From Croceivirga lutea (GTDB lineage Bacteria; Bacteroidota; Bacteroidia; Flavobacteriales; Flavobacteriaceae): 64,000 bases of DNA. The translations under genes and the position numbers were made by a program. Below the pieces are notes generated by a model. The model was not told where the DNA came from. It ran no database searches and worked only from the letters and a program-made list of their open reading frames with translations. Of the stretch, positions 28,483 to 37,053 are shown piece after piece; within the stretch, counting starts at the first letter, position 1, and every line of letters starts with the position of its first letter. The DNA lies in NCBI RefSeq assembly GCF_014235875.1, contig NZ_JACJUK010000002.1:372001-436000 (forward strand). Reading direction: 5' to 3'.

Positions 28483-30360
28483 ATGTACTCTAACGAAACT
28501 CATTCGTCTGCTACGTATGAGGCAAAACTACTTGCCAAAGCTCAAAAAGTTGCCAAAATTGGTTTTTGGGAATACGACTTACGTAGTAATTCTCTTCATT
28601 GGTCTGCCATTACCAAGCAGATACATGAAGTTCCAGAAAGCTACATTCCAAAAATTGAAGAAGCTATTAATTTTTATAAAGAAGGTGCTCATAGAGAAAA
28701 AATTACTTCTTTAGTAAATAGAGCTATTGAAACTGGAAAAGCTTGGGAAATAGAACTTGTTATAGTTACAGAAAAAGGTAACGAAGTTTGGGTAAGAGCT
28801 TTAGGTGAAGCTGAAGTTGTTAATGGTAAAACTGTTCGCTTATTTGGTGTTTTTCAAGATATAGATGAACAAAAAAGAAATTCGTTATTAAATCAGAAAA
28901 TGGCTAAGCGCTTAGCCATTGCAACTAAGACCGCAAATTTTGGTGTTTGGGAATATGACTTAAAAGACAAAAGCCTCTTTTTAGATGAAAACATGTACCG
29001 CCTCTATGGTTTTCAAAAAAATGAAAAGCCAACACCAGAAGAATTCTTTGAAAAAACCATTATACCTAAGGATAAAGAAAGAATGGTTCAAGAATTTGAA
29101 GAAGCCCTAGCAACGAACCAAGATTTTGACTCTCAATTTAGAATTATAACCCCTTTTAGTGAAATCAAACATATTAAAACTTATGCTACCACATTACCCG
29201 AATTTGGGAGTGAAAGCAAAAAAGTAATTGGTATAAATTGGGACATAACCGAACTCATCAACACTAAAAAAGATTTAGACCTAATTGAAAAGTCTTTTAA
29301 GGCCAGTTTTGATAATGAATTTGTAGGTATGGCTTTGGTAGATTTAGAGGGTAAAATATTTCAAACCAATGAAGCTCTTACCAAAATATTAGGTTATGCC
29401 AAAGCGGAACTCATTGGGCTTAATTTTGCAGACATTACCCACCCCAATGATGTTGCTAAAGATGTTGTTGCTATAAAAAAATTACTTTCTTCTAAAAAAA
29501 GCAGTTACCAAACAGAAAAGCGCTATATAAGTAAAAAAGGAAATACAAAACATGCCATAGTTACAGTAACCTTGGTTAAAGAACTAGACGGACAGCCAAC
29601 ACACTATATAACTCAAGTTGTAGATATAACCCCAAGAATTCTTCTAATGAAAAAAAGAGAAGAATTATTCGATATTTCTAATAAACAAAATGCCAGTCTT
29701 AACAATTTTGCGCATATAGTTTCTCATAACCTCAGGTCTCATTCTACAAACATAAATATGTTAACTGAGTTTTTATTGGATCCAGATAAAAAAGAAGACC
29801 AAACTAGTTTTTTAACCATGCTTAAAACTGCGGCACAAAATTTAAATGAAACTGTAGCTCATTTGAATGAAGTGGTGGATATGAATTTGGTTACTCCTGA
29901 TAAACTCACAAAAATTAATTTACGAGAGACTGTTGAACGTGTTTTAGGAAATATTGGAGCACTTATTAATGATGAAGAAGCTACATTTGTTTCTTCGATA
30001 GACAAAGAACTATATGTAAAGGCTTTACCCGCTTATTTAGATAGTATTTTTCTTAATTTATTCACCAATGCCTTAAAATATAGAAAGCCCGAAGTTTCAC
30101 CCATTATTAAAATTTCTGCCGCTAAAAAAGAAGATGTAATTACTATTACAGTAGAAGATAACGGCTTAGGAATCGATTTAAAAAGACATAAAAACAAAGT
30201 GTTTGGACTTTTTAAAACTTTTCATAGAAACCCTGATGCCAAAGGTTTAGGACTTTTTATGGTAAAAAACCAGGTAGAAGCCATGGGAGGCCAAATTACG
30301 GTAAAAAGCGAAGTTAACATTGGCAGCAAATTTACATTCTCACTCAAAAAACTAAAGTAA
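28483..30360 (+). CDS. Soluble PAS-domain sensor histidine kinase
   Basis: The 625-residue product has three PAS/PAC units (about 20-130, 145-258, 268-386), the phosphoacceptor segment SHNLRSH with His415, and a C-terminal HATPase domain (about 515-622) with N box (LFTNALKY), G1 box (VEDNGLGID) and G2 (KGLGLFMV). The SHNLR form of the H-box is common in Bacteroidota kinases. No transmembrane segment or signal peptide is present, so the signal is sensed in the cytoplasm, perhaps via a PAS ligand. The response regulator gene follows 2 nt later, making a clear two-component pair. Confidence 0.93.
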   Translation: MYSNETHSSATYEAKLLAKAQKVAKIGFWEYDLRSNSLHWSAITKQIHEVPESYIPKIEEAINFYKEGAHREKITSLVNRAIETGKAWEIELVIVTEKGNEVWVRALGEAEVVNGKTVRLFGVFQDIDEQKRNSLLNQKMAKRLAIATKTANFGVWEYDLKDKSLFLDENMYRLYGFQKNEKPTPEEFFEKTIIPKDKERMVQEFEEALATNQDFDSQFRIITPFSEIKHIKTYATTLPEFGSESKKVIGINWDITELINTKKDLDLIEKSFKASFDNEFVGMALVDLEGKIFQTNEALTKILGYAKAELIGLNFADITHPNDVAKDVVAIKKLLSSKKSSYQTEKRYISKKGNTKHAIVTVTLVKELDGQPTHYITQVVDITPRILLMKKREELFDISNKQNASLNNFAHIVSHNLRSHSTNINMLTEFLLDPDKKEDQTSFLTMLKTAAQNLNETVAHLNEVVDMNLVTPDKLTKINLRETVERVLGNIGALINDEEATFVSSIDKELYVKALPAYLDSIFLNLFTNALKYRKPEVSPIIKISAAKKEDVITITVEDNGLGIDLKRHKNKVFGLFKTFHRNPDAKGLGLFMVKNQVEAMGGQITVKSEVNIGSKFTFSLKKLK

Positions 30361-30362
30361 AC

Positions 30363-30764
30363 ATGAAATCTATTCAACAAGCTTGCATCATTGATGATGA
30401 TGAAATTTATATTGAATTACTAAAAATAAAAATGAGAGACATTAATTTCTGTGAAGAATGTTTAGTGTATAATGATGGGCAATCTGCCATAGAAGCCATT
30501 AAAGAAATATGCGACACTAACCGCAGTCTACCAGAAGTTATCTTTTTAGATATTAATATGCCTATTTTAGATGGTTGGGGATTTTTAGACCACTATGAAA
30601 AACTTGAAATCTGCAAAACAGATAAGGTTGTAATTTATATGGTAACCTCATCAATGGCTAAGGCCGATTTAGAGCGAGTACAAGAATTTAAGTCTATTAA
30701 AAAGTACATTGTAAAACCAATTACCAAAGAGCAATTAACAGAGATTTTACTAGCCGCTGCTTAA
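30363..30764 (+). CDS. Single-domain response regulator
   Basis: The 133-residue product is a receiver domain alone. The acidic pocket (DDD, residues 11-13), phosphoacceptor Asp63 in IFLDINMP, conserved Thr/Ser in VTSS and Lys in IVKPITKEQL are all visible. There is no output domain, so it must act through protein contact, for instance in a phosphorelay. The partner kinase is immediately upstream (2-nt gap). It ends exactly adjacent to the convergent DUF5689 gene. Confidence 0.95.
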   Translation: MKSIQQACIIDDDEIYIELLKIKMRDINFCEECLVYNDGQSAIEAIKEICDTNRSLPEVIFLDINMPILDGWGFLDHYEKLEICKTDKVVIYMVTSSMAKADLERVQEFKSIKKYIVKPITKEQLTEILLAAA

Positions 30765-32123
30765 CTAATTTCTAGCTCCAGGGCTAAAGTCTTCTGGGGC
30801 GTTTTGAGGTAAGTTTACGGTGCCTGCTTCGCCTGAATCATTGAAAATATTCCATTCTAAAATATTGTAAATGGGGTTGCCTTGAATAACCTCTAATTTT
30901 CTTTGCGCTTTACCATCTTCAAATTCATGGTTGGTTGCTGTACCATCTTCACCAATTACGCCAAAAACATCTATAACCGTACCAAAAGGGTCAACCAACA
31001 CTAAATTATCGTCTCCATTAGAATCTGCCGGGCTATTTTTTCCCACTTCTAAATTTGGCTGAAAACCAAAGGTTTGTTCAAAAACTGCTGCATTTGGTGT
31101 GATAATAAGTGTGCTATTTGCTTCTATTTTAAGACCACTCAAATTAATGGATGAACTAATTTCTACATTGTTATTAGTATATCTATGAATACTCCAATCT
31201 CTTAAATCAACGGCAACTTCAGAAGCATTAAATAATTCTAAAAACCTTGCTGAAGCGTTGTTGTTAGGGTCAGCTAGTTCAGAGAAAAACACCTGATTAG
31301 ACGTTTCACGTAAATCTGCACATCTTTCATTAGTAAATTCTAAATCTTTTAAATCTCTAATAGCAATGAAATAGTCATTGTTTTCTCTAAGTAAAACTCC
31401 TGTTATTTTTCCGTTGTTTTCATAAATTATTTCAGATTGAAAATCAGCAAATCCAGAGTTAAGAAGTGTTACCTGGTTGCCACTACAATCTTCTAAAATT
31501 CGCTCTGTTTCACTTTCTGGTTCAGCAAAAAATTTACCAAAATCATCAACTAAAAATTGTAAACTATCAATAGCTATTAAGGTATTGGTTTGATAAACAT
31601 CAATTTCTTCAATTTTAATGGTTTTGGCTATTAAATTTTCTACACCAGCGCAGTCTCTAAATATATGTTGAGGAACTTTTAAGCCAGGTAATCTACCAAT
31701 AGCCGTATTACCAAACCCAGAAAATGTACCTCCTAGAACAAATACGTCTTTTTTCTTACCTAGATATAAGCCTTTAGTCTTAATTAATATCTTTTGACCT
31801 ACTTTAAACAACAAATGAGATTCAAATAAATCAATTTCAATTTGAAACCCTGCTGTGGGATTCATAGAATCATTTTGAAAATAAAGTGTGCTAAAAAAAT
31901 TACCTTCTTTATCAGATGATACTACATAACCTTCAATAACTAAATCTTCTTGAATCTGAAGTAATTCTCCCTGATATAAATCTTGAACCTGAGCATAGGT
32001 GGCATTGGCGACCAAATTTTCATCACAAAAAGTATTTAATTCATCAAAGTCATTCTTAGGTGCACAATTAATTACCATAACCAGAAATGATAAGACAACG
32101 TATTTAATTAAGTAATTTTTCAT
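30765..32123 (-). CDS. DUF5689 and lamin-tail domain lipoprotein
   Basis: The 452-residue product starts with a lipoprotein signal (MVINC, Cys20), then a DUF5689 OB-like domain (about 25-260: EGYVVSSDKEGNFFSTLYFQ), and a lamin-tail (LTD) domain (about 285-410: FFSELADPNNNASARFLELFN given as its halves FFSELADPN and ARFLELFN). LTD domains are frequent in secreted bacterial proteins beside membrane-bound nucleases. I use the ATG at 32123, since the 25 residues before it (from 32198) lie ahead of the signal sequence. It follows the TonB receptor, is divergent in function from the kinase pair, and probably forms an uptake unit with the receptor and nearby secreted nuclease. Confidence 0.85.
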   Translation of the reverse strand: MKNYLIKYVVLSFLVMVINCAPKNDFDELNTFCDENLVANATYAQVQDLYQGELLQIQEDLVIEGYVVSSDKEGNFFSTLYFQNDSMNPTAGFQIEIDLFESHLLFKVGQKILIKTKGLYLGKKKDVFVLGGTFSGFGNTAIGRLPGLKVPQHIFRDCAGVENLIAKTIKIEEIDVYQTNTLIAIDSLQFLVDDFGKFFAEPESETERILEDCSGNQVTLLNSGFADFQSEIIYENNGKITGVLLRENNDYFIAIRDLKDLEFTNERCADLRETSNQVFFSELADPNNNASARFLELFNASEVAVDLRDWSIHRYTNNNVEISSSINLSGLKIEANSTLIITPNAAVFEQTFGFQPNLEVGKNSPADSNGDDNLVLVDPFGTVIDVFGVIGEDGTATNHEFEDGKAQRKLEVIQGNPIYNILEWNIFNDSGEAGTVNLPQNAPEDFSPGARN

Positions 32124-32146
32124 TGTTCCTATTTCTATGGGATAAT

Positions 32147-34873
32147 TCAAAAACTTAATGCTAGATTTAAAAAATAAGTTCGACCAAATCCGTACCAATA
32201 TTTTGGTGCAAAAGTTGGATTATTTTGTAAGTTATCTTGCTGTAATTGACCAAAGTTGCCGTTTCTACTTTGCTCATACCCCCCAGTTCTAAATGTGGAA
32301 TCAAACAAATTGTTAATACTCAAAAACGCACTAATGTATTTTCCATTAATTAGCCAAGATTTACCTCCAACCATATTTAAGAGATAAATATCCTCTAATG
32401 GATTTTGACTAAGTAATTCTGCCACATTATCGGGAGTTGCCTGAATAAATTGCTCCCCAGTTTCTGGATTTAACAAAAAACTCTGTGTTCTAGTTATGGT
32501 TGAAATATTAGCATAAGAATTTGTCATGTAATTGGCAGAAACCCCAATCCACCAGTATTTTGGGTTTCTATATTCTACACCAATGGCAAGGGCCTTCTGA
32601 GGACCTTGAGCCAACTTGTAATCTTTAATATTAGCTATACCTAAATCAATTGAACCATCTAAATTAATGGGCTCTTCTTGACCGGCAGTATCAAAATTTA
32701 TTGAGACTGATGGATTATTTGCGTATAGGTATTTTCCAATATTAGCTGCCAAAGTTAATTTTACATCTGATGAGGCTTGATATTCTATTCCTGCTTCTAC
32801 ACCCATATGCAGTTTATCCATATCAGTTATAACCTCTTGTACAAAATCTGAACCCACCCCAGAATCCACAAAAAAGAAATTAATATCCGTGGCATTTTGA
32901 AACCTAGTATAAAAGCCTGTTATTCTTCCTGTTAAATTGGGTAATCTAATAGAATAGCTTGCATCTAGGGTTGAAATTTTTTCTTTTTGAAGATTAGGAA
33001 CAATCAAGTTATTTTCTCTAGGGTTGATAAAAGAATTTTGCACTAATGGCGGTCTGTTTATAAAAGCTGAATTAAACGCTAACCAATGTCTACCACTAAA
33101 TTGATACGAAAAACCTGCCTTAACTGATGTTGTTGAAAAATTAATTTCATCACTTTTACCAAGCGAATTTGAAAGAAATCGTTCATTTTGAAAAAGGCCG
33201 TTACGCTGATACTGCGTTTGCCTTATTCGTGTAGCTAAAAATCCATTCCATTTTCCTAAAGAAGCCTGTAATTGTATAAAGCCTTCATGATTTAATGCCT
33301 CAATCTCATAGTTATAATTAAATATAGCGCCTTGTTGCTTTCGTAGTTCTCCATTGATAGCATTCAACGTATTTGAAAAGGCATCAATATCTTCATGAAA
33401 ACTAGCGCCTAATAAATCATCTATTTGCGCATAATTATCTAAATTATTCCATGATAATCTACCACCAAAATCAATTTTAAAAATGGTATTTAAGTTCAGG
33501 TTAAAAACTGTACTCAATTGTAAATTGCTGCTTTTTACAACATCATCATAGAGCACATAAGCTGCTTTTCCGTTTTCTTCTGTAGCAGAATTAGCTGCAT
33601 ATATTAAATTCCAATTAAGTTGCGAATTTGACAGAAAACCTTCTCTTGCTAAACTGGCGTTGGTAAAATCTGCTCCTATAGGATTATTTATATAAAAACT
33701 GGGTAAATACCTATAATAAGTAGGGTCAGGATTTGGTGCATTATAATAACCCAATCTACTTCTTGCATTTTCTCCAAATTGATAAGCAATACCAGAAGTT
33801 ATATTTAGTTTTTTAATTGTAAAGAAATGATTGAACATAAAAATAGGTTCAGAAATATCTCTTTCTCTAGAATTTCTTATAACCCCGTCTTGTATACCCC
33901 AATATGGATTGTATTGTTTTCCTTTAAGTTGATTTACTTCTTGGGTAACAGCAGAAGACCTACCCCGTCTATTTTTTGCTAATATTCCTGTGAACAGCAA
34001 AGTGTTTTTTTTGTTTATATCGTATTCAACTGTTCCAAAAACTGAGAAGGCATCGTACAAAGTTCCATCGACATAACCTTGCTCAGCCCATCTTCTAGAA
34101 CCCGAAACAGCATAGGTTAATCCATTTGTATTTTCACCTGAGTTATAAGTTGCCATTAGTCTGCCTGCATATGTTCTATTAGATGCTGAAGCAGAAAGCC
34201 TAGTTCCACTTCTTAATAAAGACGGCCGAGTATTAATATTTGTATTTGCTAAAATTCCTCCGAAAGTATAATTAGAAGGTGCTAAACTATTAGTAAACTC
34301 TTGATTACGAACAACATCATTCAATCCGCCCCAATTATTCCATTGAGGTCGACCATCAAATATTTTATTCATTTTTAATCCGTTTAGTAATACTTCTCCA
34401 TTTTGGGAGTCATATCCTCTAACCCTAAAAAAAGCCTGACCAAAATCGAATGCAGCTCTTGTTAAAAAAATATCTCTGGTGGCCTGCAATATTCCTGTGG
34501 CATTCTCAATGGTTTCGGAGTCATCTGATAAATCAGCTTCGGTAAGTGTAATTAAATTATCTGTTTGCTCAATCTTTATATCTCGTTCTAACGCTATAAT
34601 TCCTAAGTATAATGAATCTATAGCGGTTTCAATAGGAATTCTTTTTCTAACATATCCGTCAGTACTAATAATTAAAATAAAAAGTGAATTAGGCTTTACT
34701 TGTAATTGAAAAGATCCATTAGAACTGGTATTCGAACTTATATTAAATCCTTCGACAACCACTTTCACGTTGGTTAGGGGTGATTGTAATTGATCTGAAA
34801 TCACCTTTCCAGAAACTACAATTTCTTGTGCAGAAATAACTCCTGCTAGAAGAAAAAAGAATACAAAACGCAT
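32147..34873 (-). CDS. TonB-dependent outer-membrane receptor, linked to DUF5689 and nuclease genes
   Basis: The 908-residue product has a signal peptide (MRFVFFFLLAGVISAQ), a CarboxypepD-reg-like domain (about 18-95), a plug with the RGYDSQNGEVLLNGLKMNK segment (about 145-165), and a C-terminal barrel ending in the aromatic LNLALSF expected for BAM-dependent insertion. The gene precedes the DUF5689/LTD lipoprotein with 23 nt between them, and is divergent from the secreted endonuclease/exonuclease/phosphatase gene, 75 nt away. This arrangement suggests uptake of a nucleic-acid-derived ligand or phosphate ester, an inference not tested here. Confidence 0.92.
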   Translation of the reverse strand: MRFVFFFLLAGVISAQEIVVSGKVISDQLQSPLTNVKVVVEGFNISSNTSSNGSFQLQVKPNSLFILIISTDGYVRKRIPIETAIDSLYLGIIALERDIKIEQTDNLITLTEADLSDDSETIENATGILQATRDIFLTRAAFDFGQAFFRVRGYDSQNGEVLLNGLKMNKIFDGRPQWNNWGGLNDVVRNQEFTNSLAPSNYTFGGILANTNINTRPSLLRSGTRLSASASNRTYAGRLMATYNSGENTNGLTYAVSGSRRWAEQGYVDGTLYDAFSVFGTVEYDINKKNTLLFTGILAKNRRGRSSAVTQEVNQLKGKQYNPYWGIQDGVIRNSRERDISEPIFMFNHFFTIKKLNITSGIAYQFGENARSRLGYYNAPNPDPTYYRYLPSFYINNPIGADFTNASLAREGFLSNSQLNWNLIYAANSATEENGKAAYVLYDDVVKSSNLQLSTVFNLNLNTIFKIDFGGRLSWNNLDNYAQIDDLLGASFHEDIDAFSNTLNAINGELRKQQGAIFNYNYEIEALNHEGFIQLQASLGKWNGFLATRIRQTQYQRNGLFQNERFLSNSLGKSDEINFSTTSVKAGFSYQFSGRHWLAFNSAFINRPPLVQNSFINPRENNLIVPNLQKEKISTLDASYSIRLPNLTGRITGFYTRFQNATDINFFFVDSGVGSDFVQEVITDMDKLHMGVEAGIEYQASSDVKLTLAANIGKYLYANNPSVSINFDTAGQEEPINLDGSIDLGIANIKDYKLAQGPQKALAIGVEYRNPKYWWIGVSANYMTNSYANISTITRTQSFLLNPETGEQFIQATPDNVAELLSQNPLEDIYLLNMVGGKSWLINGKYISAFLSINNLFDSTFRTGGYEQSRNGNFGQLQQDNLQNNPTFAPKYWYGFGRTYFLNLALSF

Positions 34874-34948
34874 GTAATAGTTAGTGTATCACCAATTTAA
34901 CATAAAATATTTTATCGCTAAATGTTATGGGTTCATTATTTTAGGTGA

Positions 34949-36007
34949 ATGAGAATTTGGACACTAACCACCTTGCTGTTACCCCTTTTAGTTCTTGGGC
35001 AAAGACCAACTACATACAAAATTAGAACGGTAGCTTTTTACAACCTTGAAAACTTATTTGATACTAAAAATGATTCGTTGATTTTTGATGATGATAGAAC
35101 ACCTACTGGCAGGTATCAATGGACAGAAATAAGGTATAAAACCAAAATCACCAATTCTTCTAAAGTACTATCTAAAATTGGTGAAGCAACAGCTAAACAA
35201 ACACCAGATATAATTGGGTTATGTGAAATTGAAAATAAAACCGTTTTACGCGACCTTATAACACACCCTAATCTAGTTGACGGAAATTATGGATTTGTCC
35301 ATTTTGATTCACCAGATGATAGAGGAATTGATGTTGCCCTGTTATACAAGAAAGCGGCTTTTTTACCAAATGCTTCTAAAAGTCATCGGTTACTTTTATT
35401 TGATGATGAAGGTAATAGAGATTATACCAGAGATCAATTGGTGGTTTCTGGTTATTTAGATGATGAAGAGGTGCATTTTATTGTAAATCACTGGCCATCT
35501 AGAAGAGGCGGTCAAACCAAAAGTGAACCCCTACGAATTAAGGCTGCTCAATTAACAAAAAGAATCATAGATTCTTTACAAACTATAAATAATGCAGCAA
35601 AAATTATAACCATGGGTGACTTAAATGATGACCCCATAAACAATAGTCTAAAAAAAGTTTTAAAGACCAAAAGCAAGCCGAAATTAGTTGATAGCCTTTC
35701 TCTATTTAATCCTATGGAAAAACTTTTTAAAAAAGGATTTGGGACCTTGGCTTATAGAGATAAATGGAACTTGTTTGACCAATTTATTATTACACCAAGT
35801 TTGGTAAATGATTCAAAAAAATCATTCCAATTTTGGAAAGCTGGTATTTACAATCCAAAATATTTACAAAACAGTACTGGCCAATACAAAGGCTACCCTT
35901 TTAGAACCTATGTGGGCACTACCTATCAAGGGGGTTATGCAGACCATTTTCCTGTATATATCTATTTAATAAAAGAATTACAACAAAAAAGGCAACCAAA
36001 TAACTAG
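34949..36007 (+). CDS. Secreted endonuclease/exonuclease/phosphatase-fold protein
   Basis: The 352-residue product has a signal peptide (MRIWTLTTLLLPLLVLGQ), then an EEP (DNase I-like) domain. Its conserved elements appear in order: AFYNLENLFDT with the metal-binding Asn, the Glu in IGLCEIENK, the Asp/His region NHWPSRRGG, the catalytic GDLNDDP, and the terminal YADHFPVY with the His. The combination NHWPSR is typical of extracellular nucleases and phosphodiesterases of this family. It probably hydrolyses nucleic acid or another phosphodiester outside the cell or in the periplasm. It shares a 75-nt divergent region with the TonB receptor gene. Confidence 0.9.
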   Translation: MRIWTLTTLLLPLLVLGQRPTTYKIRTVAFYNLENLFDTKNDSLIFDDDRTPTGRYQWTEIRYKTKITNSSKVLSKIGEATAKQTPDIIGLCEIENKTVLRDLITHPNLVDGNYGFVHFDSPDDRGIDVALLYKKAAFLPNASKSHRLLLFDDEGNRDYTRDQLVVSGYLDDEEVHFIVNHWPSRRGGQTKSEPLRIKAAQLTKRIIDSLQTINNAAKIITMGDLNDDPINNSLKKVLKTKSKPKLVDSLSLFNPMEKLFKKGFGTLAYRDKWNLFDQFIITPSLVNDSKKSFQFWKAGIYNPKYLQNSTGQYKGYPFRTYVGTTYQGGYADHFPVYIYLIKELQQKRQPNN

Positions 36008-36034
36008 AACGCATCTTACTATTAAAAGCACCTT

Positions 36035-36514
36035 ATGAATAAATTCTGTTGCCTGGTAGTATCTTTTGTTTTACTACTATTTTTTTCTTGTGATAGTGAC
36101 CCTTGTGAAGGAGTCGTTGCAGATGTTATTACCCAACAATTATATGTAGAATATGTAAATGCCGCAGGTGAAAATTTACTAACTAATGGTACGTATGCTG
36201 CAGAGGAGATATTAGTTGCTTTCAATGGGTTTTCTAGAGCGCCCTTTATTTTTAACGACTCCTACGAAAACGTTCCACAAGAACTACAAAACCGTATACT
36301 ATTAGATGTAATTAATTTGGATGACCAACCCAATATTTGGACAATAAGTTTAAGTGCTAACGAAACAGACAGTCTAGAACTATTTTTATCTGTTGAAAGT
36401 AGCGGTTTTAGTGGTACATTTTATACTATAGATGACCTTAAGTATAACAATGCCTCTTTGAGCCACACACAATTCAATAATGAAAATATCTATTTAGTAA
36501 CTGTGATTAAGTAA
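36035..36514 (+). CDS. Small lipoprotein of unknown function
   Basis: A 159-residue protein with a lipoprotein signal (LLLFFSC, Cys19), then a beta-rich region (about 40-159) with alternating hydrophobic residues. It resembles no family I can name. The 27-nt gap after the nuclease gene suggests co-transcription, so it may belong to the same exported unit. Confidence 0.6.
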   Translation: MNKFCCLVVSFVLLLFFSCDSDPCEGVVADVITQQLYVEYVNAAGENLLTNGTYAAEEILVAFNGFSRAPFIFNDSYENVPQELQNRILLDVINLDDQPNIWTISLSANETDSLELFLSVESSGFSGTFYTIDDLKYNNASLSHTQFNNENIYLVTVIK

Positions 36515-36522
36515 TCATTTAT

Positions 36523-36957
36523 TTACAACCACTGGCTCCAAGGAATTCTACTCAGTATCAACACTAAACCTAAGCCATAGAAAATGGCAATGCTTTTAAA
36601 TTTAGCTTCATCAGAGGTCTTTTTCTTATGACGAGACCATCCAATGGTAATTAATGCAAGTGCTATAATATTAATTGTTGGATGTTCTAAAGCCAATAAA
36701 CGTGCAGCAGAGCTAAGGTTACCAATACCTACATTGGTAATTGCATTTAATCCGTTCGCAGAAACAAAATATAAAATTAAACCTACTACTAATTGAATAT
36801 GACTTAGAATCAAAGCAAACAAGCTTACCCTTAAGTCTTTTTCAAACTTGAATTCTTTTTTACCTAACCATCCTATAAATGCGTTAGCTACTGCAATTAA
36901 TAAAATTAAAAGTACAACGTACGCTAAATAAGAGTGTAAATATTTTAATACTTGCAT
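36523..36957 (-). CDS. Four-helix membrane protein, cytochrome b-like
   Basis: The 144-residue product has four hydrophobic helices (about 6-28, 45-68, 88-108, 118-138). His8, His51, His91 and His109 (KYLHSYL, LSHIQLV, LEHPTIN, SRHKKK) lie near helix ends, as could serve for haem coordination. Databases often call such proteins cytochrome B, but this is unconfirmed. Start taken at the internal ATG 36957, since the 16 residues from the upstream start at 37005 are polar and precede a transcription terminator. It ends convergent with the small lipoprotein gene. Confidence 0.65.
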   Translation of the reverse strand: MQVLKYLHSYLAYVVLLILLIAVANAFIGWLGKKEFKFEKDLRVSLFALILSHIQLVVGLILYFVSANGLNAITNVGIGNLSSAARLLALEHPTINIIALALITIGWSRHKKKTSDEAKFKSIAIFYGLGLVLILSRIPWSQWL

Positions 36958-37008
36958 TTTTTGAGCTGTTTTAGTTTGGCTAAAGATACCTTCTTTTTGG
37001 AGCAAAAA

Positions 37009-37033
37009 AAACCCCCGCCAAGAGCGAGGGTTT
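37009..37033 (-). terminator. Rho-independent terminator of the Oar-like receptor gene
   Basis: A 10-bp stem (AAACCCTCGC with GCGGGGGTTT on the minus strand, one G-U pair) with a 5-base loop starts 21 nt past the receptor stop and is followed by a run of T. Confidence 0.85.
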
Positions 37034-37053
37034 ATTTTTTTTAAATTATGTGC

